From the NCBI GenBank assembly GCA_046046245.1, contig JBJOKE010000010.1, forward strand, positions 1 through 64,000: 64,000 bases of DNA. The letters run 5' to 3'. Of the stretch, positions 33,503 to 41,658 are shown one piece after another. Each line of letters starts with the position of its first letter. The first letter of the stretch is position 1. The stretch comes from UBA4615 sp046046245 (lineage in GTDB: Bacteria > Pseudomonadota > Gammaproteobacteria > Burkholderiales > Burkholderiaceae_E). Under the pieces are notes generated by a model that saw only the letters and a program-made list of their open reading frames with translations, made no database searches and was not told the origin of the DNA. A program made the translations under genes and the position numbers.

Positions 33503-34779
33503 CGGGCATCTCCGCGGGGGGCGGGTCTCACGTGGATCCGGGCGAACATGCTCATCGTCGACCAGTACAGGTCGCGGCCGGTGCCGGCGCAGGGGAAGAC
33601 CACGCCCTGCGTCCAGCCGCCGACCCGCACGCGCGCGCGCTCCGCGCCGGTCTCGACGTCGAGCACCACGACCGACTCGCCGCCGACGCGGCGCCAGTCG
33701 TTGACCACCAGCTCGCCGGTGTCCGGATAGACGATGCCGTGGCTCGCGACGCCGAAGGGCTCGCGGCGCCAGAGCGGCACGAGCGGACCGCCGTGCGGGT
33801 CGAAGCGCCAGGCGCGCAGCACGCGGTTCGCCGAGTCGAAGCCGACGACGACGCGGCGGCGCGGCTCCACGAGCGGCGGGTTGGTGACGCTGCCGCCGGG
33901 CAGGCCGCTGACCTCGACCGCGAGGCGATCGCGCGCGTCGGCGAGCGACACGCGCAGCAGCCGGTTCGATGCGCGACCGACGCCGGCGCCGACCATCGAG
34001 CTCAGGTAGCGGTGCTCGCCGTTGTCCATGAACCAGGCGTGCCGGCCGTCGATCACCGCATCCCATCCGTGCGTGCGGCCGCTCTCGCCGACGTAGTCGA
34101 CGCGCCAGCCGTCGTCGAGGCGCAGCCGCGCCGCGTGCGGATCCCAGTGCAGGCGGAAGGCGCTGCGCACGCCGATCACGTAGACGGTGTCGCCGTCGGC
34201 GCTCAGCCGCGCGACCGAGGGTTCGTCGCAGACGAGGTCCTCGGACAGCGGTTCGAGCGTGGTCGGGTCGAGGACGGTGAGACGCGCGCGGGTGCGGCGC
34301 GACAGGTTCTTCGTGACGATCGGACCGGCGTCGAGCGCGACGAACGAGTTGTACGGCTCGGGCTCGGGCAGCCGGCGCGAGGCGGTCGGACGGCAGTCGC
34401 GGTCGAGGCGGTGCGCGTGGCGGCCGTAGACCACGCAGGGCGCGCCGTCGCGCAGCACCGCGAGGCCGCCCGGCCACATCGGCCCGCCGGCCAGGCGCGG
34501 CGAGCGGGCGAGCGGACGCAGCGTCAGCGGGTCGATCCGCTCGACGCGCGCGCGGGTCGGCAGGCCGAGCCGCGCCCGCAGCGCGTCGTGCACCAGCAGG
34601 TAGACGTCGCCCGGCGCGCCCTGCACGGCCATCGTCGACAGCAGCGTGCGACGGCGCGTGCAGCCGAGCGATTCGCCGTCGCGCAGTCCGAGGCCGGGCA
34701 CGCCCCGCGGCGCGGCGAGCCGGCGCGGGCCCGCGTCCTCGGCGGGCCAGGGGCTGGCGACATAGCCGGCGCCGCTCAA
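33499..34779 (-). CDS. uncharacterised propeller-like protein
   Basis: A 426-residue protein that I do not recognise as a named family. The start is taken as TTG 34779 because it overlaps the sulfatase stop as TTGA, the coupling used throughout this operon. No signal peptide is visible. The sequence has repeated short beta segments with G-x-D or D-G turns (VYVIGVRSAF, VVVGFDSANRVLRAWRF, GELVVNDWR, SVVVLDVETGAE), which fit a WD/PQQ-like beta-propeller of six or seven blades. Such folds bind ligands or cofactors or act as lactonases. Its position between a sulfatase and a metallo-hydrolase suggests a role in the same pathway. Confidence 0.7.
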   Translation of the reverse strand: MSGAGYVASPWPAEDAGPRRLAAPRGVPGLGLRDGESLGCTRRRTLLSTMAVQGAPGDVYLLVHDALRARLGLPTRARVERIDPLTLRPLARSPRLAGGPMWPGGLAVLRDGAPCVVYGRHAHRLDRDCRPTASRRLPEPEPYNSFVALDAGPIVTKNLSRRTRARLTVLDPTTLEPLSEDLVCDEPSVARLSADGDTVYVIGVRSAFRLHWDPHAARLRLDDGWRVDYVGESGRTHGWDAVIDGRHAWFMDNGEHRYLSSMVGAGVGRASNRLLRVSLADARDRLAVEVSGLPGGSVTNPPLVEPRRRVVVGFDSANRVLRAWRFDPHGGPLVPLWRREPFGVASHGIVYPDTGELVVNDWRRVGGESVVVLDVETGAERARVRVGGWTQGVVFPCAGTGRDLYWSTMSMFARIHVRPAPRGDAR

Positions 34780-36707
34780 CGCGCGCGGCTCCGGCGCAAC
34801 CGCCGCCGGGCGAGGCCCGCGGCGATCAGCCCGAGGGCCGCGGCAAACGCGCCCGCGCCGATGGCGCCGTACTCCGGCAGCCAGTAGTTCAGCATGCTGT
34901 TGATCATCACCTGCCTCGTCGGCGTGTAGCCGTCGGGCATCGGCAGCACGCCGTGCGCGCGCGCCCAGTCGTCGTACGCCGCGCGCATCGTGGCCACGAC
35001 CGTCGGCATCGTCTCGGCGAGGTCGCGCGTCTCGCCCGGGTCGGCGCGCAGGTCGTAGAGCCGCCAGCGGCCGTCGCCGAGCGGGGGCAGGCTCGAGGTC
35101 AGCTTGAGGTCGCCGCGATAGAGCGCGCGGTTGCCCGACAGCTCGTAGGCGATCGACTCGTGCGGCTCGCGCAGCCGCGCGTCGGGGTCGCGCAGCACCG
35201 GCAGCAGGCTGCGGCCCGCGAGCGGCTCGGCGCGCCGGTCGCCGGTCGCGGCCGGGTGCGGCACGCCGGCGAGCTCGAGCAGCGTCGGGACCACGTCCAG
35301 CACGTGCGCGAGGCCCGAGTGGATCGCGCCGGCGCGCGCGCCCGGCACGCCCGAGACGATCAGCGGCACGCGGATGCCGCCTTCGCCGGCGAAGAACTTG
35401 TAGCCCGACAGCGGCGATGCGGACGCGCTCGCCCAGCCCGGGCCGGGGATCGCATAGGCACCGGGCCCGCCGAGCCGCTCCAGGGCCTGCGAGTACTGCG
35501 TCATCAGCCAGAGTTGCGCGTCGCGGTAGTCCGATCCCTCGGGTCCGTTGTCGGACAGGAAGAGGAAGACGGTGTCGTCGTAGCGGCCGGTGGCCTTCAG
35601 GTGCGCGACGAGCCGTCCGATGTGGTGGTCCATCGCCTCGGCCATCGCGGCGTAGACCTCCATGCTGCGTGCGTGATGCCGCCGCTGGCGCTCCGACAGC
35701 CCGTCCCAGTCGGCGGTGGTGGGCATCGTCGCGAGCGGCGCGTCGCGCGGCACCAGACCGAGCTCGGCCGCGCGGTCGCGGCGTGCTCGGCGCAGCGCGG
35801 TCCAGCCCGCGTCGTAGCGGCCCGCGTGTCGCGCGACGAATTCCGCGGGCGCCTGGAGCGGCACGTGGTTCGCCTGGAAGCCGACGACCGCCAGGAAGGG
35901 CCGCGACGCATCGGGCTCGTCGCGCAGGTAGCCGATCATCCGGTCGACGAACCACTCGGACGAGTAGTAGCGCTCGGGCATCGTCGCCGGCCGGCCGTCC
36001 TCGAACCAATTCACCGACCTGGAGTGCGGCAGGTAGCGCTGCGTCGGGTCCCAGTTGTCCGAGCCGGTGTCGCCCTGGACGATCGAGCGGTCGAAGCCGC
36101 GGGCGTTCGGCAGGTTGTGCGGCTCGGTGCCGACGTTCCACTTGCCCGAGACGAAGGTCCGGTAGCCGGCGGCCTGCAGCAGCGACGAGACGGTGGTCAC
36201 GTCCGGTGCCAGCGAGCCGAGGTAGCCGGGCCGACCCAGGTGTTCGCGCGGCATCGACTCGAGCAGGTTGCCGACGCCCGCGCGGTGGTGCTCGATGCCG
36301 GTGAACAGCATCGCGCGCGTGGGCGCGCAGGACGCGGCGACGTGGAAGTTCGAGAAGCGCACGCCTTCGCGGGCCAGCGCGTCGAGGTGGGGCGTGGGGA
36401 TCTCGCCGCCGAAGGCACCGACGTCGGTGAAGCCCCAGTCGTCGGCGATCAGCAGGACGAGGTTCGGACGGCGGGCGGGGGCAGGGGGACGGGCGGCCGC
36501 GGTCGCCGGAGGATCCGCGGAGGGTGGGGACTGCGCGGACGCCGCGGCGGCTGCGGGTCGCATGGCGCGCGTCGACGACCCCGCATCGCCGGCCTCATCC
36601 CCGCTCCCACCCTGCGCACGAACGCCGACGGCCACGACCAGCGACACCGCGACGACCGCCGCGAGCGCGATGCGCCGCGCCGAGGAGGACCCCATCCGGC
36701 GCCTCAT
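34776..36707 (-). CDS. arylsulfatase-family protein, exported and C-terminally anchored
   Basis: A 643-residue sulfatase of the alkaline-phosphatase superfamily. The ATG at 36707 overlaps the upstream stop (ATGA). A signal/anchor helix is at 11-30, then a Pro/Ala-rich linker to about 80. The metal site begins LIADDWGF. The formylglycine motif is Cys127-Ala-Pro-Thr-Arg131, followed by SGKWN and FLSDNGPEG. The last ~30 residues contain a hydrophobic helix (GAGAFAAALGLIAAGLA) and an Arg-rich tail, a likely membrane anchor. It hydrolyses a sulfate ester in the periplasm. Cys needs conversion to formylglycine, and no maturation enzyme is in the window. Confidence 0.92.
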   Translation of the reverse strand: MRRRMGSSSARRIALAAVVAVSLVVAVGVRAQGGSGDEAGDAGSSTRAMRPAAAAASAQSPPSADPPATAAARPPAPARRPNLVLLIADDWGFTDVGAFGGEIPTPHLDALAREGVRFSNFHVAASCAPTRAMLFTGIEHHRAGVGNLLESMPREHLGRPGYLGSLAPDVTTVSSLLQAAGYRTFVSGKWNVGTEPHNLPNARGFDRSIVQGDTGSDNWDPTQRYLPHSRSVNWFEDGRPATMPERYYSSEWFVDRMIGYLRDEPDASRPFLAVVGFQANHVPLQAPAEFVARHAGRYDAGWTALRRARRDRAAELGLVPRDAPLATMPTTADWDGLSERQRRHHARSMEVYAAMAEAMDHHIGRLVAHLKATGRYDDTVFLFLSDNGPEGSDYRDAQLWLMTQYSQALERLGGPGAYAIPGPGWASASASPLSGYKFFAGEGGIRVPLIVSGVPGARAGAIHSGLAHVLDVVPTLLELAGVPHPAATGDRRAEPLAGRSLLPVLRDPDARLREPHESIAYELSGNRALYRGDLKLTSSLPPLGDGRWRLYDLRADPGETRDLAETMPTVVATMRAAYDDWARAHGVLPMPDGYTPTRQVMINSMLNYWLPEYGAIGAGAFAAALGLIAAGLARRRLRRSRAR

Positions 36708-38020
36708 CGATCCCGCTCCCCGTCCTCGGAGCGTCGCAACGCGTCGTGCACCGCCCAGAGCCGATCCTGGCCCCAGACGGCGAGCCCGCCGACCGCGAAC
36801 GACGGCACCCCCCACAGGCCCCGTTCGAACAGCGCGACGCGGTTCGCCTCGACCTCGGCGCGCCAGCCCTCGTCGCCCAGCGCGTCGCGGCAGTCGGACC
36901 AGGCGAGGCCCGCCCGCTCGGCGATCCGCCGCAGTCCGCGGTCGGTGCCGGCATCGATCCCCTCGGCCCAGGTGCCGCGCATGAACGACAGCAGGTAGGT
37001 CGGCTCCAGCCCGGTCCGGCGCGCGAGCGGCATCAGCGAGAGGCCGCGCTCGGCGGGCCGCCCGACCGGATCGACCAGGCGACCGAAGTCGATGCCGCGC
37101 AGCCGCGCCTCGCGGGCCGCGTCGATGGCGATGTAGGTGCGCTTGGCGCGCGGCACCGGCAGCCCGCGCATCACCATCGGCAGCACGCCGCGCAGCCGCA
37201 GCGTCACGCCCGCATGCTCGGCGAGCCGCAGCACCCGCGGCGCGACGATCGCCGAATAGGGGCTGCGCAGCGAGTACCAGAAGTCGATCGGCCCCGGCTG
37301 CGCCGCGGCGAACGGCGCGGCCGGGTCGTCGTCGGGCGGGAAGAGGAGGCCCGTGGTGCCCGGACGCGCGGCACCGACCGCCTGCAGCCGCCGCTCGAGG
37401 TGGTGCAGACGGTCCACGCCCCAGTACCACTCGCCGCCATAGTGGAAGGTGCCGCCGAGGTAGTGGCCGAGCCGCGCGCGCAGCGCCTCGGCCTCGGCGA
37501 GGCGACGCGCCACGGCGTCGTGCGAGGCGGGTTCGCCCGTCGCGCGGGACGCCGGATGCGATCCGTCGGCGCGGCTCCACAGCGCGGCGCTGCGCGGTCC
37601 GGCCTCGTCGACGAAACGACCGTGGTCGATCGCATCGAGCAGCGCGGCGTTCGTGGCGGCGACGGCCGACGGGTCCGGCTGCGCGCCGGGGTCGAGGAAC
37701 GCGAGCCCGTGCCGGCCCGCGAGCCGCTGCGCATCGGCTCGGGCCCAGGCGAGCAGCCGTGCGCGTTCGGGCGCCACCGCGTCCGACGGCGCGCCCACCA
37801 TGTGCGGCACGATCGCCACGTCGTAACGTCGTGCGAGCGCCGGCAGCGACGCCGCCGCGAGCGCCGCGTGCGGATCGTCCGCCTGATGGAAGTAGTCGAT
37901 CCGGTGCGGCTCGCCGCGCGAGCGACGCAGCCGCTCGGCACGCGCGCGCCGCCGTTCCTGCCGCGCGGCGGACAGGAACCACCCCGACAGCGCGGGCGAC
38001 AGCAGGCCCTTCAGCGACAT
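36704..38020 (-). CDS. tandem DsbA / 2-hydroxychromene-2-carboxylate isomerase-like protein
   Basis: A 438-residue protein made of two thioredoxin-fold (DsbA/kappa-GST-like) halves. The second half (about 244-438) has the HCCA isomerase pattern: DFWYSLRSPYS with the conserved serine, and WGVPSFAVGGLAVWGQDRL carrying the cis-Pro. The first half (about 38-230) keeps the fold outline (IDYFHQADDPHAAL) but lacks the SPYS motif, so it is probably structural or binding. There is no CxxC, so it is not a disulfide oxidase. HCCA isomerases use glutathione in aromatic degradation. It is the first gene of the operon, divergent from the TetR gene. Confidence 0.82.
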   Translation of the reverse strand: MSLKGLLSPALSGWFLSAARQERRRARAERLRRSRGEPHRIDYFHQADDPHAALAAASLPALARRYDVAIVPHMVGAPSDAVAPERARLLAWARADAQRLAGRHGLAFLDPGAQPDPSAVAATNAALLDAIDHGRFVDEAGPRSAALWSRADGSHPASRATGEPASHDAVARRLAEAEALRARLGHYLGGTFHYGGEWYWGVDRLHHLERRLQAVGAARPGTTGLLFPPDDDPAAPFAAAQPGPIDFWYSLRSPYSAIVAPRVLRLAEHAGVTLRLRGVLPMVMRGLPVPRAKRTYIAIDAAREARLRGIDFGRLVDPVGRPAERGLSLMPLARRTGLEPTYLLSFMRGTWAEGIDAGTDRGLRRIAERAGLAWSDCRDALGDEGWRAEVEANRVALFERGLWGVPSFAVGGLAVWGQDRLWAVHDALRRSEDGERDR

Positions 38021-38050
38021 GGCGCGTTCCCGAGGGCGGCTGGCGAGGCC

Positions 38051-38067
38051 TGTATCGAACCCGTACA
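38051..38067. promoter_or_regulatory. possible operator between TetR gene and sulfatase operon
   Basis: TGTA-N9-TACA (38051-38067) is a short dyad in the 122-base divergent region. It overlaps TACACT (38064-38069), a possible -10 for the TetR gene. The location is right for TetR autoregulation, but the dyad is short. Confidence 0.3.
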
Positions 38068-38142
38068 CTGCCCGACCGCAAGTGCCTGACACCGAGGGCG
38101 AGGGCCGGCCGGCCCCGGACCGACGGCACGGGAGAGAGGACC

Positions 38143-39000
38143 TTGGGACGAACTTCGGAGCGCGGCCTGGCCGCCAAGGCCGGACGAGGCGCCGCACCGG
38201 CCCGTTCCGCCGCCGGCCGCGAGCCCGTGCGCGTCACTCGGGGACGGGCCGCGACGGCGGCGTCCGCGAAGTCCGACTCGACGTCCGCTGCCAAGTCCGC
38301 TGCGAAGCAGGGCGCGGCGCGCAGCGCGAGGCCGGCCGCGTCCGGCCGAACGGGGCGGACGGCGGAGCGTGCGCCCCGTGGCGGCGATGCCGCACGACTC
38401 GGACGCGACGACTGGCTCGACGCCGCCTACGACGCGGTCGTCGCCGGCGGCTTCGACGCGGTCCGCGTGCTGCCGCTCGCCGATGCGCTGGGCGTGAGCC
38501 GTGGCAGCTTCTACTGGCACTTCGAGGACCACGCGGCGCTCGTGGCCGCGCTGCTCGATCGCTGGTTCGAGCGCGAGCTCGCCGCCGATCGCGAGGTCGA
38601 GGCGACCCGCAGCGACGATCCGGTGGCCGACCTGCTGGGGGTGCTCGACGACGCGCTCGCCCGCGGCGGCGGTGCCGCCGCCGACCTGAAGCCGATGCGC
38701 TTCGAGCTGGCGATCCGCACGCTCGGCGGCCTGGATCCGGCGATCGGCCGACGCCTCGCCGAGGTCGATGCGATCCGCGTCGGCGTCATCGCCGAGAAGT
38801 TCGCGCGGGTGGTCGCCGACCGCGACACCGCCCGCGATCTCGCGGTCCTGCTCTACATCGCGGTGGCCGGCGCCCATCAGGCGCTGTCGCGCACCGGCGG
38901 CGCCGGCATGGCCGGCTACCTGCGCGGCGTGATCGCCGAGCACCTGATCCGCCGCGTGGCCGCCGCGCCCGCGGACGGCCGCGACGGCGGCCTCAGTTGA
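38143..39000 (+). CDS. TetR family regulator with basic low-complexity N-terminus
   Basis: A 285-residue protein from TTG 38143, chosen because GGAGAGAGGACC lies just upstream. Residues ~88-135 are the TetR DNA-binding domain, with the recognition helix in LADALGVSRGSFYWHF near 111-127. The C-terminal ligand domain is all-helical. The first ~85 residues are Ala/Arg/Lys/Ser-rich with many AK/SAAK units, resembling histone-H1-like or AlgP-like tails, unusual for TetR proteins. It is divergent from the isomerase-sulfatase operon and converges on the second sulfatase gene (the stops overlap by eight bases), so it is the likely regulator of both. Confidence 0.85.
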   Translation: MGRTSERGLAAKAGRGAAPARSAAGREPVRVTRGRAATAASAKSDSTSAAKSAAKQGAARSARPAASGRTGRTAERAPRGGDAARLGRDDWLDAAYDAVVAGGFDAVRVLPLADALGVSRGSFYWHFEDHAALVAALLDRWFERELAADREVEATRSDDPVADLLGVLDDALARGGGAAADLKPMRFELAIRTLGGLDPAIGRRLAEVDAIRVGVIAEKFARVVADRDTARDLAVLLYIAVAGAHQALSRTGGAGMAGYLRGVIAEHLIRRVAAAPADGRDGGLS

Positions 39001-40654
39001 TCCAGTACGTGTAGTCATCGTCCGGTGTCGAGCCCTGCTCGAGGGTCCGGTCGATCGCGACCGGGAGCTCGATGAACGAGCGCCACAGCGGCGCGGGCAT
39101 GCCGGCGTGGTGCCGCTCGAGCAGCCCGCGCAGCCGGGCCAGCTGCTCCGGTCGTTCGCGCGACAGGTCCCGGCGCTCGGTCGGATCGGTCGAGAGGTCG
39201 AACAGCCAGTCCCGCTTCGGCCGTTCCGACGCGATCAGCTTCCAGTCGCCGTCGCGGACCGATCGCAGGCTGCCGTCGCGCCAGAAGAGCGTGCGCGGCG
39301 GCGGCCTCGCGCCGCCCAGCCACTCGAGCCAGTTCGCGCCGTCGATCGGGCGGTCCGCCGGCAGCGGCGCACCGGCGGCGGCGGCGGCCACCGGCATCAG
39401 GTCGATGCCCGAGACCGGCGTGTCGACGCGCGTGCCGGCCGGGATCCTCGCCGGCCAGCGCGCGACGTAGGGCACGCGCGTGCCGCCCTCGAACAGCGTC
39501 AGCTTCCAGCCGCGGAACGGCCGGTTGATCTCGGGCAGCCCGAGGTAGGCGGGCCCGCCGTTGTCGCTGGTGAAGACGACCAGCGTGTCGCGGTCCAGAC
39601 CCTCCTCGCGCAGCGTCTGCATCACCCGTCCGACGCTGCGGTCGAGCGCGCGGATCATCGCGGCATAGACGCGGCGGCGGTGGTCGAGGTGGGTGGGGGT
39701 CGCGTCGTAGTCGGCGCGGGTGGCCTGCAGCGGCGTGTGGATGCCCCAGTGCGCGAGGAACAGGAAGAACGGCCGATGGCGGTTCGCGCGGATCGCGGCG
39801 ACCGCCTCGTCGGTGTACCAGTCGGTCAGGTAGCCCGCGGGCTCGAACCAGGTGCCGCCGTTGTAGCTCGTGGCCCAGCGCATGTTCGGCCACAGGAACC
39901 GGTCGATCGGGTCGAAATCCTGCTTCGAGTTGACCGCGCGCGGATCGTTCTCGGGCAGGTAGAGCCCGCTCTCCATGAACACGGTCTCGGCGAAGCCCTG
40001 GGCGTTCGGCCGCATCTCGCGGGTGCTGCCGAGGTGCCACTTGCCGATGTGCAGCGTGTGGTAGCCGCGCTCGGCGAGCACCTCGGCGACGGTACGCTCG
40101 GAGGCGGGCATGCCGAGCTCGTCGAACTTCGGCGCGCGTGCGGCCGCCTCCCGATCGATGACGACCGGGTGGGGGCGGCCGGGCGCGTCGTACAGGTCGG
40201 CAGCGACCCGCGCCATCGCGCCCGGCGTCGGCGTGAACTCGACTCCGAAGCGCCATGGATACCGGCCGGTGAGCAGGCCCGCGCGAGAGACCGTGCAGAC
40301 CGCGCTCGCCGCATAGCCGTGGTCGAAGCGCGCGCCCTCGAGCGCCAGCGCGTCGATGTTCGGGGTGGCGGCGCCCCAGTCGGCGTGGCCGCCGCCGTAG
40401 GCGGTGACGTCGTTGAAGCCGAGGTCGTCGGCGAGGATGACGATGACGTTCGGCGGGCGCTGGCCGGGCGGTGCCTGCGGCCGCTCGGGCCCGGCCTGCC
40501 ACGGGATCGGCCGGTTCGGTCCGCGCGGATGGGCCCAGTCGGTGTACCAGCCGAGCGAGTAGCGCAGCACGACGAGGCGGTTGGACCAGATCAGCGCGGC
40601 TGCGGCGACCAGCACCGCGACCGCGATCAGCAGCGCCCGGCGGCGGGCGCTCAC
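38993..40654 (-). CDS. sulfatase-family hydrolase with non-standard active-site motif
   Basis: A 553-residue arylsulfatase-like protein. The GTG start at 40654 overlaps the upstream stop (GTGA). The N-terminal helix (about 6-23) is a signal/anchor. Metal-site residues ILADDLGFND, HIGKWHLG, and FTSDNGGP are present. The active-site motif is Cys120-Thr-Val-Ser-Arg124, where Val replaces the usual Pro or Ala of C-x-P/A-x-R. It is otherwise in the normal SRAGLLTGRYPWRFG context. The protein ends in DDDYTYWIN without a membrane anchor. It is probably a periplasmic sulfate ester hydrolase, if matured. Confidence 0.88.
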   Translation of the reverse strand: MSARRRALLIAVAVLVAAAALIWSNRLVVLRYSLGWYTDWAHPRGPNRPIPWQAGPERPQAPPGQRPPNVIVILADDLGFNDVTAYGGGHADWGAATPNIDALALEGARFDHGYAASAVCTVSRAGLLTGRYPWRFGVEFTPTPGAMARVAADLYDAPGRPHPVVIDREAAARAPKFDELGMPASERTVAEVLAERGYHTLHIGKWHLGSTREMRPNAQGFAETVFMESGLYLPENDPRAVNSKQDFDPIDRFLWPNMRWATSYNGGTWFEPAGYLTDWYTDEAVAAIRANRHRPFFLFLAHWGIHTPLQATRADYDATPTHLDHRRRVYAAMIRALDRSVGRVMQTLREEGLDRDTLVVFTSDNGGPAYLGLPEINRPFRGWKLTLFEGGTRVPYVARWPARIPAGTRVDTPVSGIDLMPVAAAAAGAPLPADRPIDGANWLEWLGGARPPPRTLFWRDGSLRSVRDGDWKLIASERPKRDWLFDLSTDPTERRDLSRERPEQLARLRGLLERHHAGMPAPLWRSFIELPVAIDRTLEQGSTPDDDYTYWIN

Positions 40655-41484
40655 GCCGCGACTCCGCCGGCGACGGCGAGCATCCGCTGTGCGGCCTCGG
40701 TCCCGGCGTTCTGGTTCTGTCCGGTGACCAGCCGGCCGTCGACGACCACGTGCTGGGCGAACACGTCGCGCACCGCGTGCGCACACTCGTAGAGGGCGCC
40801 GGCCGCCCGCAGTTCGCGCTCGGGGTGCATCGGCGTCGTCGCGATGCCGAGCTGCGCGACCTGCCGGTCGGTGACCGCCGTCAGCCGTCGGCCACGGACC
40901 AGCGGCGCGCCGTCGACGTCGGTGGCGCGCAGCAGCCCGAGCGGGCCGTGGCAGACGCCGCCGATCACGCGACCCGCGGCCCAGGCCGCGGACAGTCCGC
41001 GGCCGAGGGCCTCGGACGTGCCGAGGTCCCAGGCCGCGCCCCAGCCGCCCGCGAGGAACACGAGGTCGTAGCGGGCGAAGTCGACCTCGGCCACGGCGAG
41101 CGAGCGCTCGGCCTTCCCGCGCGCCTTCGGATCGGCGAGGAAGCGCCGATCCGAATCGGCGACGGTGAACCAGCGGAACGACTCGGGGTCGAACGGAATC
41201 GACCCGCCCTCGATGCTCGCGAGGTCCACCTCGAGCCCGCCGTCGACGAAGACCCAGTAGGGCGCGGTGAGCTCGGAGGCGAAGACGCCCGTCGGTCCGC
41301 GCTTCGGCCCGGGGCGCGCGTGGCTGGTGGCGACGATCAGCGCGCGTCGACCCGGGAGCCGGTGGTGCGGGCCCGCGTAGCGGGGATGCAGGCCCGCGGC
41401 GCGCAGCGCGGCGGGCAGCCCCCAGCGCAGCCCGGCCGCGAGCGCTGCGGCGACGACAACGAACGAAGTCAGCACGGCAGGCAC
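40651..41484 (-). CDS. DJ-1/PfpI (type 1 glutamine amidotransferase-like) protein with N-terminal anchor
   Basis: A DJ-1/PfpI-superfamily protein. The nucleophile elbow is GGVCHGPLGLL, and the Hsp31-like pattern is seen in FLAGGWGAAWDLG and in GQNQNAGTEAA near the C-terminus. Relatives act as chaperones, glyoxalases or isonitrile hydratase-like enzymes. A hydrophobic helix at about residues 4-20 would place it at the membrane, uncommon in this family. The start is uncertain: GTG 41484 is used (277 residues), while GTG 41556 would add an Arg/Pro-rich segment. Its stop overlaps the sulfatase start (GTGA), so the two are co-translated. Confidence 0.78.
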   Translation of the reverse strand: MPAVLTSFVVVAAALAAGLRWGLPAALRAAGLHPRYAGPHHRLPGRRALIVATSHARPGPKRGPTGVFASELTAPYWVFVDGGLEVDLASIEGGSIPFDPESFRWFTVADSDRRFLADPKARGKAERSLAVAEVDFARYDLVFLAGGWGAAWDLGTSEALGRGLSAAWAAGRVIGGVCHGPLGLLRATDVDGAPLVRGRRLTAVTDRQVAQLGIATTPMHPERELRAAGALYECAHAVRDVFAQHVVVDGRLVTGQNQNAGTEAAQRMLAVAGGVAA

Positions 41485-41658
41485 GGTGACGACGGGTCTC
41501 CGGGGCGGGGGCGGTCGGTCCGGGCGGCGCGGTGCTCGCCGACGTTCGCCGTACACCCGTGTATGGAAGCCGAACGGTAGTGCAGCGCTTCCGGGGGTGT
41601 CAACCTCGCGAACCGGGGCGAGGCCGGAGCGGCGCCCCGTCGCCCGCGCCGTCCCGGT

